Below, piece after piece: positions 1-11,848 of a DNA stretch of 64,000 nucleotides (position 1 is the stretch's first letter; each line of letters starts with the position of its first letter). The notes beneath the pieces are model-generated. The model was not told where the DNA came from and made no database searches. It saw nothing but the letters and a program-made list of their open reading frames with translations. This stretch comes from Dichotomocladium elegans (taxonomy: Eukaryota > Mucoromycota > Mucoromycetes > Mucorales > Lichtheimiaceae). Made by a program: the position numbers and the translations under genes. The DNA is taken from contig JAIXMN010000021.1 of the NCBI GenBank assembly GCA_025716815.1, positions 434,001 through 498,000 on the forward strand, in the 5' to 3' direction.

Positions 1-1029
1 AGTACGTGTGGATTATATGTTACTGTTGTTATGTCATAGTTGAACTAACGTCTTATTGGGTAGCATCGCATCATCCAGCCATAACACTAATACTGTAAAA
101 CCCGAGGATAATCTAAGTGATGCGACCACTGATGATGAGATGGTCGTAACCAACATTCCGAAAACTAGGCGGTAATAATATCGAAGGAAATATTTATGAA
201 GTCTGGACCATGCTAACGATAGAGTGAACTCTACAGATCTAGGGGGGAACCAGCCTCTTCTTACAGAAATAAACGGCCTTGCACTGATCCACTCACAAAT
301 ATAACTGGCATACGGTATATGGAAGAAAAAATGTATGACGAAATGCATCTAATACACTCTATTTCCTTAAGCCATATCAACGGTTCTGGAGACGACAATG
401 AACAGGAGGGTATTGAAGCTGGGTACGTCAGATTAATGCGCTAAAGTCGTCGAAATGTTGGTTCTCACAATTCTTATATCCAGACTTGCTTTACAAGATG
501 CTGATATGGACGACGATGACGATGACGATTCTAATGATTGCACACTCCTTGCTGTTCAGTCGCGTCATAGAAGGTAGTGTCCTAATATGAGAGCACGCGT
601 ATATATAGCGTGGCTAATAACGGTTCGTATAGCCCAATAAATCATATTATTGACCATTCTCTTGGGAATCTGTAGGTAATTTGCAAACAGGACACGTGTC
701 AGAGTGACTCAATCTTAAAGAAGTAGAAATTCCAGAGACAATGGTAGTACCCTTCAGCAACATCTTCAACGAACGAATGCTGTGATTGGTATGTATGACT
801 AGTCCTGTATGGTATCAGGTTTGCTAAAAGAATATACATCTATCGCGGGATAGACCTCACGGGTGATGAATAATTTGCAGCATCTTCGATATTACGGCTC
901 ATCACCTTTTTATGGACCCTTCGACACATACCATCCACTGATTATGTACAAAATTTGTTTCCTTTACTCTTTGTCAGATACCTTGTATATTCCGCAACCC
1001 GAATCATCATCCCAAATGACAGAGGTCCC

Positions 1030-1071
<42 letters not shown>

Positions 1072-4000
1072 CGTGCGTGTGTGCGTGCCTGCCTTGTGTT
1101 ATACGCTATTTTGCTATTCATGATTTCAACAATAATAAGTGACACATTTTACCATCCAGGGACAAGTAGCAACCCGGGAAGCTACACTGTGAGATATAAG
1201 TACGGGACCAATAAGCTTATTGTGATTTACATAGCTTTCTGGGCGATTTCTGTTTTGCATAAACGTTAGCATATGTCATTAGCTTTCATTCCAAAGTCCT
1301 GGTGCAGATCGGGCACAATAGTTGGCTGATTATGTAGGGCAAATGAGACAATGTCTGCAGATTCCGAAAGCACATCGATCAGCATTTGCGACTTTTAGAG
1401 TTTGGAAAAAGATGATTCGCACTGAGGTAAGGAAAAGAAAGATAATAAAGGGTCGCTCTAGAAACAGGCCATCAAATGTGCTTTGAATCGATAAAATGAC
1501 CCAGATACGCATCAAGAACAACGCCGCCATTGGCATCCTTTCACCGGCGAGAGCGCTACCTTGGCCGCCAAGAACGTGATGTGATTGTGGAAATACTATC
1601 GCAGCACGTACTCATTGCTTTTCTTTTCTTAAAAAGAACTTTAGTTGCAGGGCACGCTCAAAGAGACTGACCTCGACAACATCAAAGAATATTTGGATAT
1701 TCCAGCACCAACAAACATCCAAGAACTTCTCGCAGATTGAGCACTGAACTTCATTCTGAAAGCAAGTTTGACTCCGGTTGAGAGTTCATGTACGTAATAA
1801 AACGCAAAATGGAAAAAAAAACACCAATAGTTCACTAATATACTATCTCATTAGGCTACTATTGCCAGATGTAGTAAACCCTGCTGAATGCTCCTCTGCG
1901 ATTGATGCTCGAAGAGATTCTCTCACCTGGCCAGATCCAAGCTCTCTGTCAAAGTCGGTCCTCTGACGAGGTAATTGACTGTGCATTCTTAATGCCTGAT
2001 CTCACCCTTTTTGACGCATCGTCGCCAGGTACCTAAAATACGAGACTTATGTTCGGAACTTGGCTGATTATCACTTTCCCTGTTCGCTTTAATTATTTTC
2101 CTAGAGCGAGGACTTGGATTGCCTGTTGGAGAATATTCAAAGAAATGTTGGCGCTGGTGGAAAACAGATGTCTCACGTCAGATCGACACAGAATACTCTG
2201 TATTCTCGACACAAGGGAAGGCCCCTAATACAATCGCACCTAGTTCGATCGTAATTCTACTTCTCCCAGTATTGAGTACATGGATAGTCCTTTTGAAGCC
2301 GACGCTTCCGAACCTACATTTTACCGCCGATTTGCCGTGATGTTGGATTTTCTAGTCAGGCGCAGGGATTACAATGAAGAATAAGTGTTGGAAAAAAAAG
2401 AGAGATCACAAACAGTGCAAATGCTTCATTTTTCCTTTTAGCAGTGACATTGTTTCTGCTGTCACCAAATAGGCCATGCAGCAGAATGAGCGCGACGCCA
2501 AGGATCCTTTCGACCACAGAATTGATTTGCTTTTGAAGGTTAAAGCATTACCCAACGTTGGCGACAAACGAATGGAGTCATTTTTGTAGGGTGGACAGTC
2601 ATAATACGATGAGACTCGTGGATTTCTTTTATTCGAATAAAATCGGAATCAAGATGCTTCATCGCTACACGTTTATCTACTATTTATATGATGAATGGAA
2701 GAGGTCCTTAATTAGACCAACTGGATACTTCGTCTAGACGCGGGTACTCTGAGATAGTGGCACCATTATGTACCAGGTGCTCGTGTGTATAGGTGACCAA
2801 AATCATAGGCTACGTATCCTTGTTCCGCTCAGATCATCTTCACATCGGTAAAACTTCATAAAAACCCAATGGGAGAAATATAGAGGGAAACAGACTTTGG
2901 AAATAGATCAGGCTCTAACGCGGTGTCATGGATCTTTCAAGACGTAATCACCTATGCGATGCTGATCCAACAAATCTTGTTTCTATGACAGACTGTACCG
3001 GATATCGTTACCGTCTCATCCTGAAGAACAACATTTTCGCTGCCACCATGATGCCGCCGATTCTTTTGCCCACCACCCTATACTAGCTAACATTGTTTGA
3101 GCAGACTTTAAATCGCTCTGGGACTGGAGATCCTTTTTTGAACTGCAAGCCATAAAGTTGGAAATTGTCCACCTAAGGAGCCAGTTACGTAAGGTGAGTA
3201 TACCCAACACAGCGACAACCCCCCTCCCATCGCTGGATCCACTCCCACAGATCGAGTTTTTACACCGAAACGACCACCAGAGTGATACCTGCCCCTCACC
3301 GGCTTCCAAGTGGAAATAAACATCATGCTTAAACCCCTTGATCCCCACAACGATTAGTCTTCTTCGATTCGCGGAAATTGCCAGTAGCAATAGCGACTGA
3401 CACCCATCGACCGATAGTCAAGATACAATAAGAATAACGATTACTATTAAGACCGCCGCACCTTCAGGGACGATATTATATACCGCCTTCACGTTTCCTT
3501 GCCAGATGTCTAAGCATCGGGAGGCGGAGCAAACTAGCAGTCACCATGAACGATGAGGGATCATTCATACCCTCGAGTTCGTACATATACTGACTGTTAG
3601 GGAGGAGAGTAGAGTAGTTGATGGATGTGACAGCAAGGCTTTTTGGTTGTATATCACATCTTCAGGCACAGATACAAGTGATTCTTCGGAATTCTCTGCA
3701 TTTAACAATAAAACTGGTGGTTATGCGAGCATTTGCAAAGAGAACCTGGTAAAGAGTGTGGAGAGAGCGTTGACGCAGCCAGAAGAACACAGTTTTGTCG
3801 GATCGGAAAGATAAGGATGCGGGTGTCAGTTTTCTTAAGCCGCGCCCTTTTATTTTCAATAGATTATACTGTACCATGGTTGGATACAGTCCCATAAACC
3901 TCATACGCATTCACCTTGTCGTCATGCCCTTTTGGTGCGAAGGGGAGGAATATCTGCGGAAGATAACAATTTAGAAATGAATCAAGGTCTCTATATAGCA

Positions 4001-5395
4001 ATATTGAGCTGGGACCCACGACCTTGTTCTCTGTTCCGGCAAACCATGTAATTGTATGGTGGCGACCCTCATACAAGTAGGGTTTCCTCCACTTCCGATT
4101 CAGCTGTGGGTATGCTCCTTGTAGCAGAAGGGAAAAAGACAAGATTTTGTCCGATCACGACGCATGGCTATGTGGGCGCAAGTAATACGTATCTTTGCAA
4201 AAGAGTCGCTCTTTAATGATGTTTTGAATGGAGATACCAACGGAAAACGCGCGCGTTTTATCAGCTGATCGCATTAGTAATGGGTTGGAGACCGCAACTT
4301 TTGACTTTCTTCCAAGTTGACTTTACACATGTCATATAACAGATACAGCGGCAATTTGTCTGCATCACTCGACGATGCGTGGTTGTCTTCTAGCTTCTTT
4401 TCGGATGCTTTTAATCGGAAAGAATTAAAAGAGTTCATTGAAGTAAATGGAGCAGGGGCAAAGTATGGTCCTTTTTTACAAGAAAACAAATCAGATAATG
4501 CGTGTTAGAGCCTGGAGGGAGAACATTGGATAGGACGTGCCCTGCATGAAATATTGGTTGGAGCGAGTTAAGCAGGTTAATGCGGAGGTCCATGGACCGT
4601 TCCGGTAAAGATAAAGTGATGATTAGCCCAAAACGGGGAGAATTCATAGTTAACCACTTCTCCCATGCCTTCTTTTCTAAACAAGCGGTGAAATTCTATT
4701 CTTTGTATTGGGATGACGTAGAAAAGATGATCTACCATACCATTCGCTTGTACCAAGATAGCAACCGCATCGGCGGAATTCTTGTAGGATAATCAAGAGA
4801 AAGAAGACCGTTATCTCAGACCTGTTCTTTATCGTTAAGACCACGCTTTTTTCTTGAGAATAGAGAAGGCGTTGTCGAGTATTTACACCTGAACGTTCGT
4901 GGAGCAAAGGGGCGTTCTTGGGGATCATTTTACTCTGCCTAAAAACGCAAGGCGGACATTCTTCTTCCGAAGAACGTTTGAGGTAATCAAGAACTCATCC
5001 TTCTGCTAGAGATGGTCGCTCATATTTGATTGCGATCGGAAGTGTGCAAACATCCGTAGCTCGACCCTCAGCATATAAAAAGATGATTATTGATCATCTT
5101 TTTTAGTCTTGCTGTGACGCATCAGATAAACTCTGCTCCGCATCTTATCAGTACTGCAGATACCTGCTATACGTACACAATGTAGAGTGCGCGTTTGATG
5201 AACAGCCCCTTCTAATGTGATAAACAAGCAGACATATATACTACTAGAATACGTACATAGTACAGGACGAGTAACTACCGCATGCCGTCACTGTGCATAA
5301 CTGCTGTAGGGGGCGCTGCGTGGTATTTTATTGTGTAATTAGCAAGCATCAGCTTATGCGAATGGGGTAACTAAACGTATCAAACGAACTGTCGC
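1..5395. other. Gene-poor left edge with decayed ORF fragments
   Basis: No gene with recognisable domains or a consistent splice structure was found here. Short protein-like stretches remain: a 37-codon + strand ORF at 2476-2589, + strand pieces at 4317-4508 and 4580-4792 that read like parts of one broken coding region, and a - strand piece at 3864-4142. None could be assigned to a family. They may be remains of a mobile element or dead gene; that is inference. A dinucleotide repeat lies at about 1030-1080. Confidence 0.4.
1030..1088. repeat. Compound (TA)n-(TG)n microsatellite
   Basis: A run of alternating TA passes directly into alternating TG, then degenerates into TGCG-type units. It lies in the gene-poor left edge. 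Confidence 0.9.
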
Positions 5396-6849
5396 TTAAT
5401 AGCTCGTTTTCTCCACAAATGGCGGCTTAGGTGCCCACTTGAGCCGCTTTTCGAACAGCAACGAAACGTAGGTAAGGACCAGCAGAACTACAAAGCAATG
5501 TTAAGATTGAACGTTCTGTAAACTGAAGTTTCATGCCACATACCTGGCACTTCGATCAGTGGCCCAATAGTTGCCGCCAGCGCCTGTTCGGACTGGATCC
5601 CGTAGGTGCCCACCGCAACCGCAATAGCAAGCTCAAAGTTGTTACTTCCGGCTGTGAACGATTGGGTGACCACCACGTCATAAGGAATGCCGACGTATTT
5701 AAGTACAAAGAATGGGACGAAGAACATGATAATGAAGTACACAAATAAAGGAACGGCGACTCGGAACACGGAACCGATGTTCTCGATAATCTGATGGCCT
5801 TGGTTGGCGAACATGACAACGATGGTGTAGATAAGACCAATCAAGGCCCAAGGCCCAACCCACGGGATGAACTTTTTCTCGTACGCCTCTCTCCCAACAA
5901 TGTACATGAGTGAAAAGCGAGTGATGGCACCGGCCGCAAGGGGGATTCCCAAGTAAATTAAAACTGAAATGGCCACCGATTCGACCTGGACATTGACGGC
6001 TGTATCGGGAGCAGCACCGAACCAGGATGGTATGATGTTGATAAACAGCGCTGCGTAGGGTGAAAAAAGAGCAATTTGGAGGATAGAGTTGATGGCCACA
6101 AGCAAGGCGCAGTAATCCGCATCTCCGCCTGCGAGGTGGTTCCATATCAGAACCATGGCAATACATCTGCAACCTCGGATGCACGATTAACCACGAGTGC
6201 AGAATGAGGAAGATAAAACTAGAGAGGTATACCTTGCTAATCCAACCATCACAACACCCGTTCGGAATCCTGGAAGATCAGGGAGAGTCGCCCATGCCAA
6301 TGCGGTCATCACGATAGGTCCGATGACCCAATTGATAAAAATGGAAATTCCAATTTGGATCCAGACACGGCGTGTTGTCAGGATGGTGGGGAGACGCTCA
6401 TATTGGACCTTGCAGAGCACCGGATACATCATGACGAGGAGACCGACGGCGATGGGAACTGAGACCGAGTTGAACTGGACCGTCTGGAATGCTGCCTGCA
6501 CCCCTGGGACATAGTACCCGATGACAACACCGACAATCATGGCGATCAAGATCCATACAACCAGGAACCGATCGAGGAAACTTAATTTCTTGACCAGTGC
6601 TACCGGATCAGCGTTAACCAAGTAATACTTGTGGCCTAGAAAGAGCCACTCTTTCTACTTACCAGACGCCCTGATCTCTTCTTTCTTCATAAGAGTCGGA
6701 TGCTCTTGCCGCTTCACACCGTCGTCGAATTCGCGGTCCTGGGACTCATAGTAGAAGTTCTGTTCAGCCGCATGCCCCTTGTGACAGTAACCAGGTCTCT
6801 GGCTGTGGGGCTTAGATTCAATATCGTCGATATGGTAAGATTCTGCCAT
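5396..6849 (-). CDS. ACR3: Arsenite efflux transporter Acr3
   Basis: Plasma-membrane arsenite/antimonite efflux carrier of the ACR3 (arsB-independent, BART) family. Four exons join into a 434-residue frame: 6849-6663, 6635-6233, 6166-5544 and 5487-5396; all phases close. After a roughly 65-residue hydrophilic N-terminus come about ten membrane segments. Family motifs are LLVMMYPVLCKVQYE, which carries the functional cysteine; MVGLARCIAMVLIWN, which spans the second intron; and FTAGSNNFELAIAVAVGTYG near the end. Length and motifs are complete, so the gene looks functional. The first intron is only 27 nt (see findings). It diverges from the small secreted-protein gene across about 700 bp that must hold both promoters. 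No arsenate reductase or ArsR-like gene is next to it. Confidence 0.96.
6636..6662 (-). other. 27-nt hairpin intron in ACR3
   Basis: Between exons 1 and 2, a GTAAG...TAG segment of 27 nt consists of a perfect 9-bp inverted repeat (TAGAAAGAG / CTCTTTCTA) with a 3-nt loop. If unspliced, the frame meets a stop two codons into the segment. Removing it joins ...IRAS-G to HKYYLVNADP in frame with the transporter. Confidence 0.7.
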
Positions 6850-7573
6850 TGATCCCGGGTTTTTTGAGAAAGGGCAAGGGGGGATGCGTCTGGGGAAAAA
6901 TCTTCCGTGATTTTGGGGAAACTGGAAAGCAGTCTTATGCGCACCACCAATAAGCTTAGCTCCGCCAGCTCATAATCCGGATCTGCATCTTGCAGAAAAA
7001 AAAAACGGTTATTTGCAAAGGATTTGCCCATCGGCTTGGACCTGTTTGGTTTTCTTGTTTAATCGTCCCGAACCCTTTATTTTTAATTTAGTTTTTGAGC
7101 TAATCTGAAGATTCTTTAGTCAGTGCTTTCCCCGCTCTCCCCCCTCATCCCACCAGAATCCAAGTATTACGTGGTGTCCTCGTGAAGACGAAGCAAGCAG
7201 TAGACAATCATTATGAACGAATATCCTTATTTAAGCATGATAATTGCCTAGCAAAGTGAGCTCTCTTTCCTCCCCCCCAACGATTGAACGCCTCCTTTCT
7301 CCATAGCTAATCACCATACCGATACAATACAGTTTTCATTATTATATTCTAATTTTTTTAGGTTTAGTTACAACCGGTATTTTTTGTAGCTTTATTACAT
7401 TTTCTTCGTCGCCTTTGTTATTCTTCTAATAAAGGCTAGTAGCTGTGGATGTTAGAAAACGCCCCTGAGCACGATAATGGGTGATCGCTCTGAGGTTAAT
7501 TACATATAAAACGAAACCTATCTTTTCTGGGTGGCAGTTTGCTTCCACATTTTATGTTCCTTTTTTCCCTGTT
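6850..7573. promoter_or_regulatory. Divergent intergenic region ACR3 / secreted protein
   Basis: This stretch holds no supported ORF. It carries pyrimidine-rich runs and AT-rich segments and separates two divergently transcribed genes, so both promoters and 5' leaders must lie here. I recognise no specific operator. Confidence 0.5.
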
Positions 7574-8036
7574 ATGCTATTCATAACACCCATTCTAGCA
7601 ATATTAGTCGGCCTGATGGGCACAATGGACGTCGTTGTTGCTGATCAGATCATGCTCAAGGCACCAGCAGACGGGGATGTCTACTACAGTGGAGGACGCA
7701 TGAACATTGAATATCAAGGTATACAATATATGTCGCCGGAAAAAAAAAAGAAAGCAGCCTTGACTGAGACATTTGTAACTAGTGCGTTTCGACGGCATGG
7801 CGGCATTAGCATCAGCAGCGGTTTCCTTGGCATACGGTGAAACCCTAGAAATTGCAGCACTATTTCCCAATGCAACTTGGCAGCGAACGAGCGACGGCAG
7901 CCGATCGGGCTATGACATATGGGAGATTCCACCAAACATGCCGAATGGGACGTATATACTGCGCGTGGCAGGACCGTAAGTTACTATAGAGTTACAGGAG
8001 GGCCTTGACTCCTCTTTCTCCAGAGAACGTTACTAA
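7574..8036 (+). CDS. Small secreted protein, Kre9/Knh1-like N-domain (tentative)
   Basis: The start at 7574 gives a hydrophobic signal peptide (MLFITPILAILVGLMG), then IMLKAPADGDVYYSGGRMNI. That resembles the start of the Ser/Thr-rich, Kre9/Knh1-type fungal cell-wall domain (alanine-proline, glycine, then a beta strand around an IEY/IKW motif). An intron beginning GTATAC after NIEYQ is removed and the frame continues with VRFDGMAALA, then DIWEIPPNMPNGTYILRVAG, which matches the end of such a domain. A second intron at 7977-8023 leads to a short last exon with a stop at 8034. The result is a single domain of about 120 residues with no Ser/Thr-rich tail or GPI signal visible. It may be a genuinely small secreted protein or a truncated family member. 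Confidence 0.5.
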
Positions 8037-8050
8037 TAGGAGGATTTTCA

Positions 8051-8054
<4 letters not shown>

Positions 8055-8083
<29 letters not shown>
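8055..8083. repeat. (TA)n microsatellite
   Basis: Uninterrupted alternating TA run in the gap between the small secreted-protein gene and BUD6. The remaining gap to 8460 shows no supported ORF. Confidence 0.9.
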
Positions 8084-8086
<3 letters not shown>

Positions 8087-8460
8087 GAGCGTCGTACCCA
8101 TGCTCGCGTGATGGAAGAGGTAATGCTCAGATAATGAAAGATGTAGCAATAGCATTAATCAGTTTATTTGATATCTAGCACCTTACGGCCGATGTAACAC
8201 GGCACTTCAGAAAGCTGTATCTGTTACTGTACTTGGCACAGACTAGTAATAAACAGGACTGTTCTACCCATATAAATAAACCCTTTAGCTATGTCGGCAG
8301 AAATGGAGACAATCCCAACGAGAGGAGGGGGGGAAGCTGCGGGGCTATTGTGATGGTGAAGAAACGGTCGCTTGGTTGTGTTTGATGAAGAATGTAGTCA
8401 ATCATCCAGTTTTCTTTCTCCTTTCCATTTCCGTAATTCCCATCGACTAATATATCTATC

Positions 8461-8886
8461 ATGGGGAAAAGCCCCCAGCAAGAACAGGGAGCCGCGGTCT
8501 CCGTCGAACCTTTTGCATCATCTGGAAAAGATATCCTGTCCGTCGACGCAATGAGGCAGCCGCCAAACGAACAGTATGTGAGTGGCAGGAAGAGCATCCT
8601 CAGTCGCAACGGGGCAGAAAAAATATGCTAAACATATCTTGTAGAATAATTCAGAAATTGAGTTCACCATTACGGAATTGCTAAAGTCGACAAAGAATAT
8701 ACTTCATGCACTAACAGCATGGTCGAATGGTGACATGTCGGCTGATCAAGTCATGGACTCGTACCACTCTCTTGAGGAATACTTTCAAAGAGCCTGTGTT
8801 GCATTTCAAGCAGTTCAGCTTGCATTAGAGTAAAGCAATGGGGGAGGCTTTCATGGACGCACACAAAGAAAAAAAGGGGGAAGAAA

Positions 8887-8917
<31 letters not shown>

Positions 8918-10888
8918 CGTGGGTGTGCAAGTACATGTATTCCAGGAAATGATAATGATAATTGGTGTAGTGAGGTAGCGCATGTGCCAGGTGATCTGCA
9001 TAGCTGTCTTGAGGATGTATTAAGAAGCCCGCCGTCTGTTGCGGCGCTGGAACATCACCTACCTGCGATTCGGGAGACCATTCTTCGGTTGCTTCGCTCG
9101 CTGAAACAGAAGCAGGCTCAGCTGCGCGACATGCGTCCTGCTATCCCTGCGCCGCGTCGAAGAGCAACAAAAGACGCTATGCCAGAGTTGAGACCTCGAC
9201 CGTCGTCGGCTGCATCCAGTTGCTCAAGTGTTTCTCTGCCGCTGGCGTCAACGCACGAGCTGTGTCCATCTCCTGCGCAGCAGCAATCTGAGATTGATGT
9301 GAGCGATCCCAGCAGTAGTGAAGCACTCGAACCAGTCAAACCACAGCAGGACAACGCAGCTCGCCGAACGCCAGTTCGCCGGGCATACACCGCGCACCGG
9401 GTCGATGGGTACCCGGTTGCGCCTCCTCGACGTCATCCCGTGGTACGTGAGAAAATATCTATGCAACAGCAGAATGAGAGAGGCAAGTCGAATGAGCAAA
9501 GGCGGGAAAACTTACATGATATTTACTCGTCGTTCAGAAGACGGCATGGTGTTATTTTTGCAGGTCTCGAGCAGAGTCAAAAGGGTCCAGGTGCAAGGCC
9601 AGGAACCGGTGACACTACCAGGCTTGCGTTTGTTGTTTCTGCAGAATTTTGAGCAGGTCCCTGATATTCCCATTCATATAAGAGATCCGAACACCCACAT
9701 CATTTACGAGCTTGAGGACGCGGATGATGTGGTCCCTAACAGTTTGATCATATTGCCAGGAAACGGTATGCGGTTACACTGCGTTTTTATTAGAAAATGC
9801 CAACTCTAAACTTCGCTCCAAACGATATAGAGAATGAAAATAACCGACTGCAGACGCATCAGCTGATCCTCGACAAACTTGAGTTGATACATCAAGACAT
9901 GTTACAGACTCAGTCCGCTGTCACGGGAGCAAAAACAACAACAACAACAGTAACACAGCAACAGCAGCAGTGGCCAGCGGTACCGGGAAGCCTGTATAAG
10001 GCGCTCCAGGAAAAGCAGTGCGAGGTGACACGTTTGGACAAGGACTTGGAAATCTTGCGACAGATAGCTTCAAAATTCCAGACTGAGACGAAGGAGATAC
10101 TGGGCGAATTGCGGATGAAAACAAGAGAATACAGGGAGCAGACGATGATTGATCCTGGCGGAGACAAGAATCGGCGATATGTTGAGGAAACAAAGAAACG
10201 TTCGAAGGAAACCGCAGCAACAATTACGCATCAAATCAAAGACCTGCAAGACACTGTTGATCATTTAAAGTTAGATGTTATCCAACGGCGATGCCGTCCT
10301 TCGCCTCTGCAGCTGGAACACTGTGACAATCAAGTCCGGACACTAGAGAAGGAAATTGATGCGTTTGATCAGCTTATTAAGGCATCGAAACCTGTCTGGA
10401 AAGTGACGTGGGAATCTGAGCTGCAGAACGTCGTCAATGAGCAGCGTTTTGTAAGGGACCAAGAAACCCTTCTCCTGGATCTGCGGGACGATCATGCAGA
10501 CCTGTTTGAAGTACTAGAGCAGCTTAAAAAGATATCCGAGATCCAATCCCGGAGCAGCAGCCATTCCAAGAAGGTTGTACCTAGTCCCGAAGCATTATTC
10601 CGCGACCATTGTGACGGTAGCAACGGCGGCATGGCGAGCGTCCTGAAGCAAGTGTCCACGATCGAGGTCAACCACACAAAGCGCGTGGAGGCTCTGGAGA
10701 AGGCTGAGAAATTGCGAGCTCGTGAACTTGCAAGTCGGATTGACCGTTTCGAAAAGGAGCTATCCACGTTTGTCGATGAAAAGAAACTCAAGCGGACAGG
10801 CGGCCCGGAACAGGCGGATCGGCTTCGCAAAAAGAAAGACGAGGAGATACTGAAAGAATTGTACGGAGCATGCCCTAATAAAGAATGA
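8461..10888 (+). CDS. BUD6: Bud6/Aip3-type actin-interacting polarity protein
   Basis: Polarisome component that binds actin and stimulates formin-driven actin nucleation at growth sites. Exons inferred: 8461-8577, 8645-8829, 8971-9442, 9564-9765 and a last exon from about 9794-9832 to 10888. Exon 2 encodes the N-terminal helical region (FTITELLKSTKNILHALTAW). Exon 3 is a basic, proline/serine-rich linker of low conservation. Exon 4 opens the AIP3 core with SSRVKRVQVQGQEPVTLP, followed by the IHIRDPNTHIIYELEDADDV motif. The last exon is a long charged coiled coil (LEKEIDAFDQLIKASKPVWK) ending at a TGA. The splice between exons 4 and 5 is the least certain; a 66-nt intron ending at 9831 keeps frame. 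It faces the F-BAR-SH3 gene tail to tail. Confidence 0.9.
8888..8917. repeat. (GA)n microsatellite in BUD6 intron 2
   Basis: Alternating GA run inside the 141-nt second intron of BUD6 (8830-8970). Confidence 0.85.
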
Positions 10889-11848
10889 CGCAGCCTTGCA
10901 TAGAGTCCGGGTGTTTACTGGTTTATTTCAATGTATTAATCTAAATATGGTGTGACATGCTGTGCAAGGAAATCGGATGTGTAATGCCTTGTATGGCACT
11001 TTTAATAGATACATGATGAGCATTATGGCATCACTATATAAGGACCTCACCCCCGCACAGCACGATGCCTTTGCAGACGCTCATCATCGCTCCAATCTTT
11101 TATCGACCTCCCCCACCAACGTACCAAAGAGAAAAAAAAAAGAAAAAGATGGCATGCTGCTACAACAACAACAACAACAAGCCTGCCACGATCAATTCAT
11201 ACATTTATGGGATCAACGTAATTAGTAAGCACAGCGGCTTCTGCCACTGCTGCGGTGTCGATGTTACCCGCTTCAGGTACGTGTGGTCTTCCTTGCGTTT
11301 GGGGATATCTGTTCTTAATCCGGCCTTTAGCCATGAGTTTTGGTGCCGCTATGCCAGAGGATAGATCGGATGGTTTTATACATCGCAATGGAAAAAAAAA
11401 AACGACCGCCGTATACATCCTATGCTTATGCACGCCAGCCACCCGACATTTAATTTACAATATCTTCCTCTTCTCTCCTTCCGCTTTTACTTATTCCGCC
11501 CGGTCATCCTCGGGACCGTCGTCCACACAGCTCTGCAGGGTCACCACCCACCCGTACTCGTATTTAAAGTACATACAAACTACAGCCACGGCTCTTATCT
11601 TGAGGTGCTTCATTTCAATCCTACCCCTTTGCTGCTACTCTTACTACTACTACTATTATTATTATTACATGCACATTTTCCCTTTTATTTATGTTTGTAC
11701 ATAACGTTATTCATGCCCATTCTCTCCAATTTTTTTTTTTTTGAAAACGAAACAGAAACTCTTTTTTTTTTATTTGGCGCCAACATGAAAAAATAAACAT
11801 GCTTCTTCTCACACACTCTTTTTTTGTTTTATTTGATGCGGTATGTCC
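10889..11848. other. Convergent intergenic region between BUD6 and the F-BAR gene
   Basis: About 960 bp between two converging 3' ends. It holds A- and T-rich homopolymers, a TTA/CTA-type triplet run near 11640-11670 and no ORF with a recognisable motif. Presumably 3' UTRs of both neighbours. Confidence 0.5.

Noticed and set aside
9118..10830. Several - strand open frames across BUD6
   Set aside because: Overlap the motif-supported BUD6 exons and show only antisense composition.
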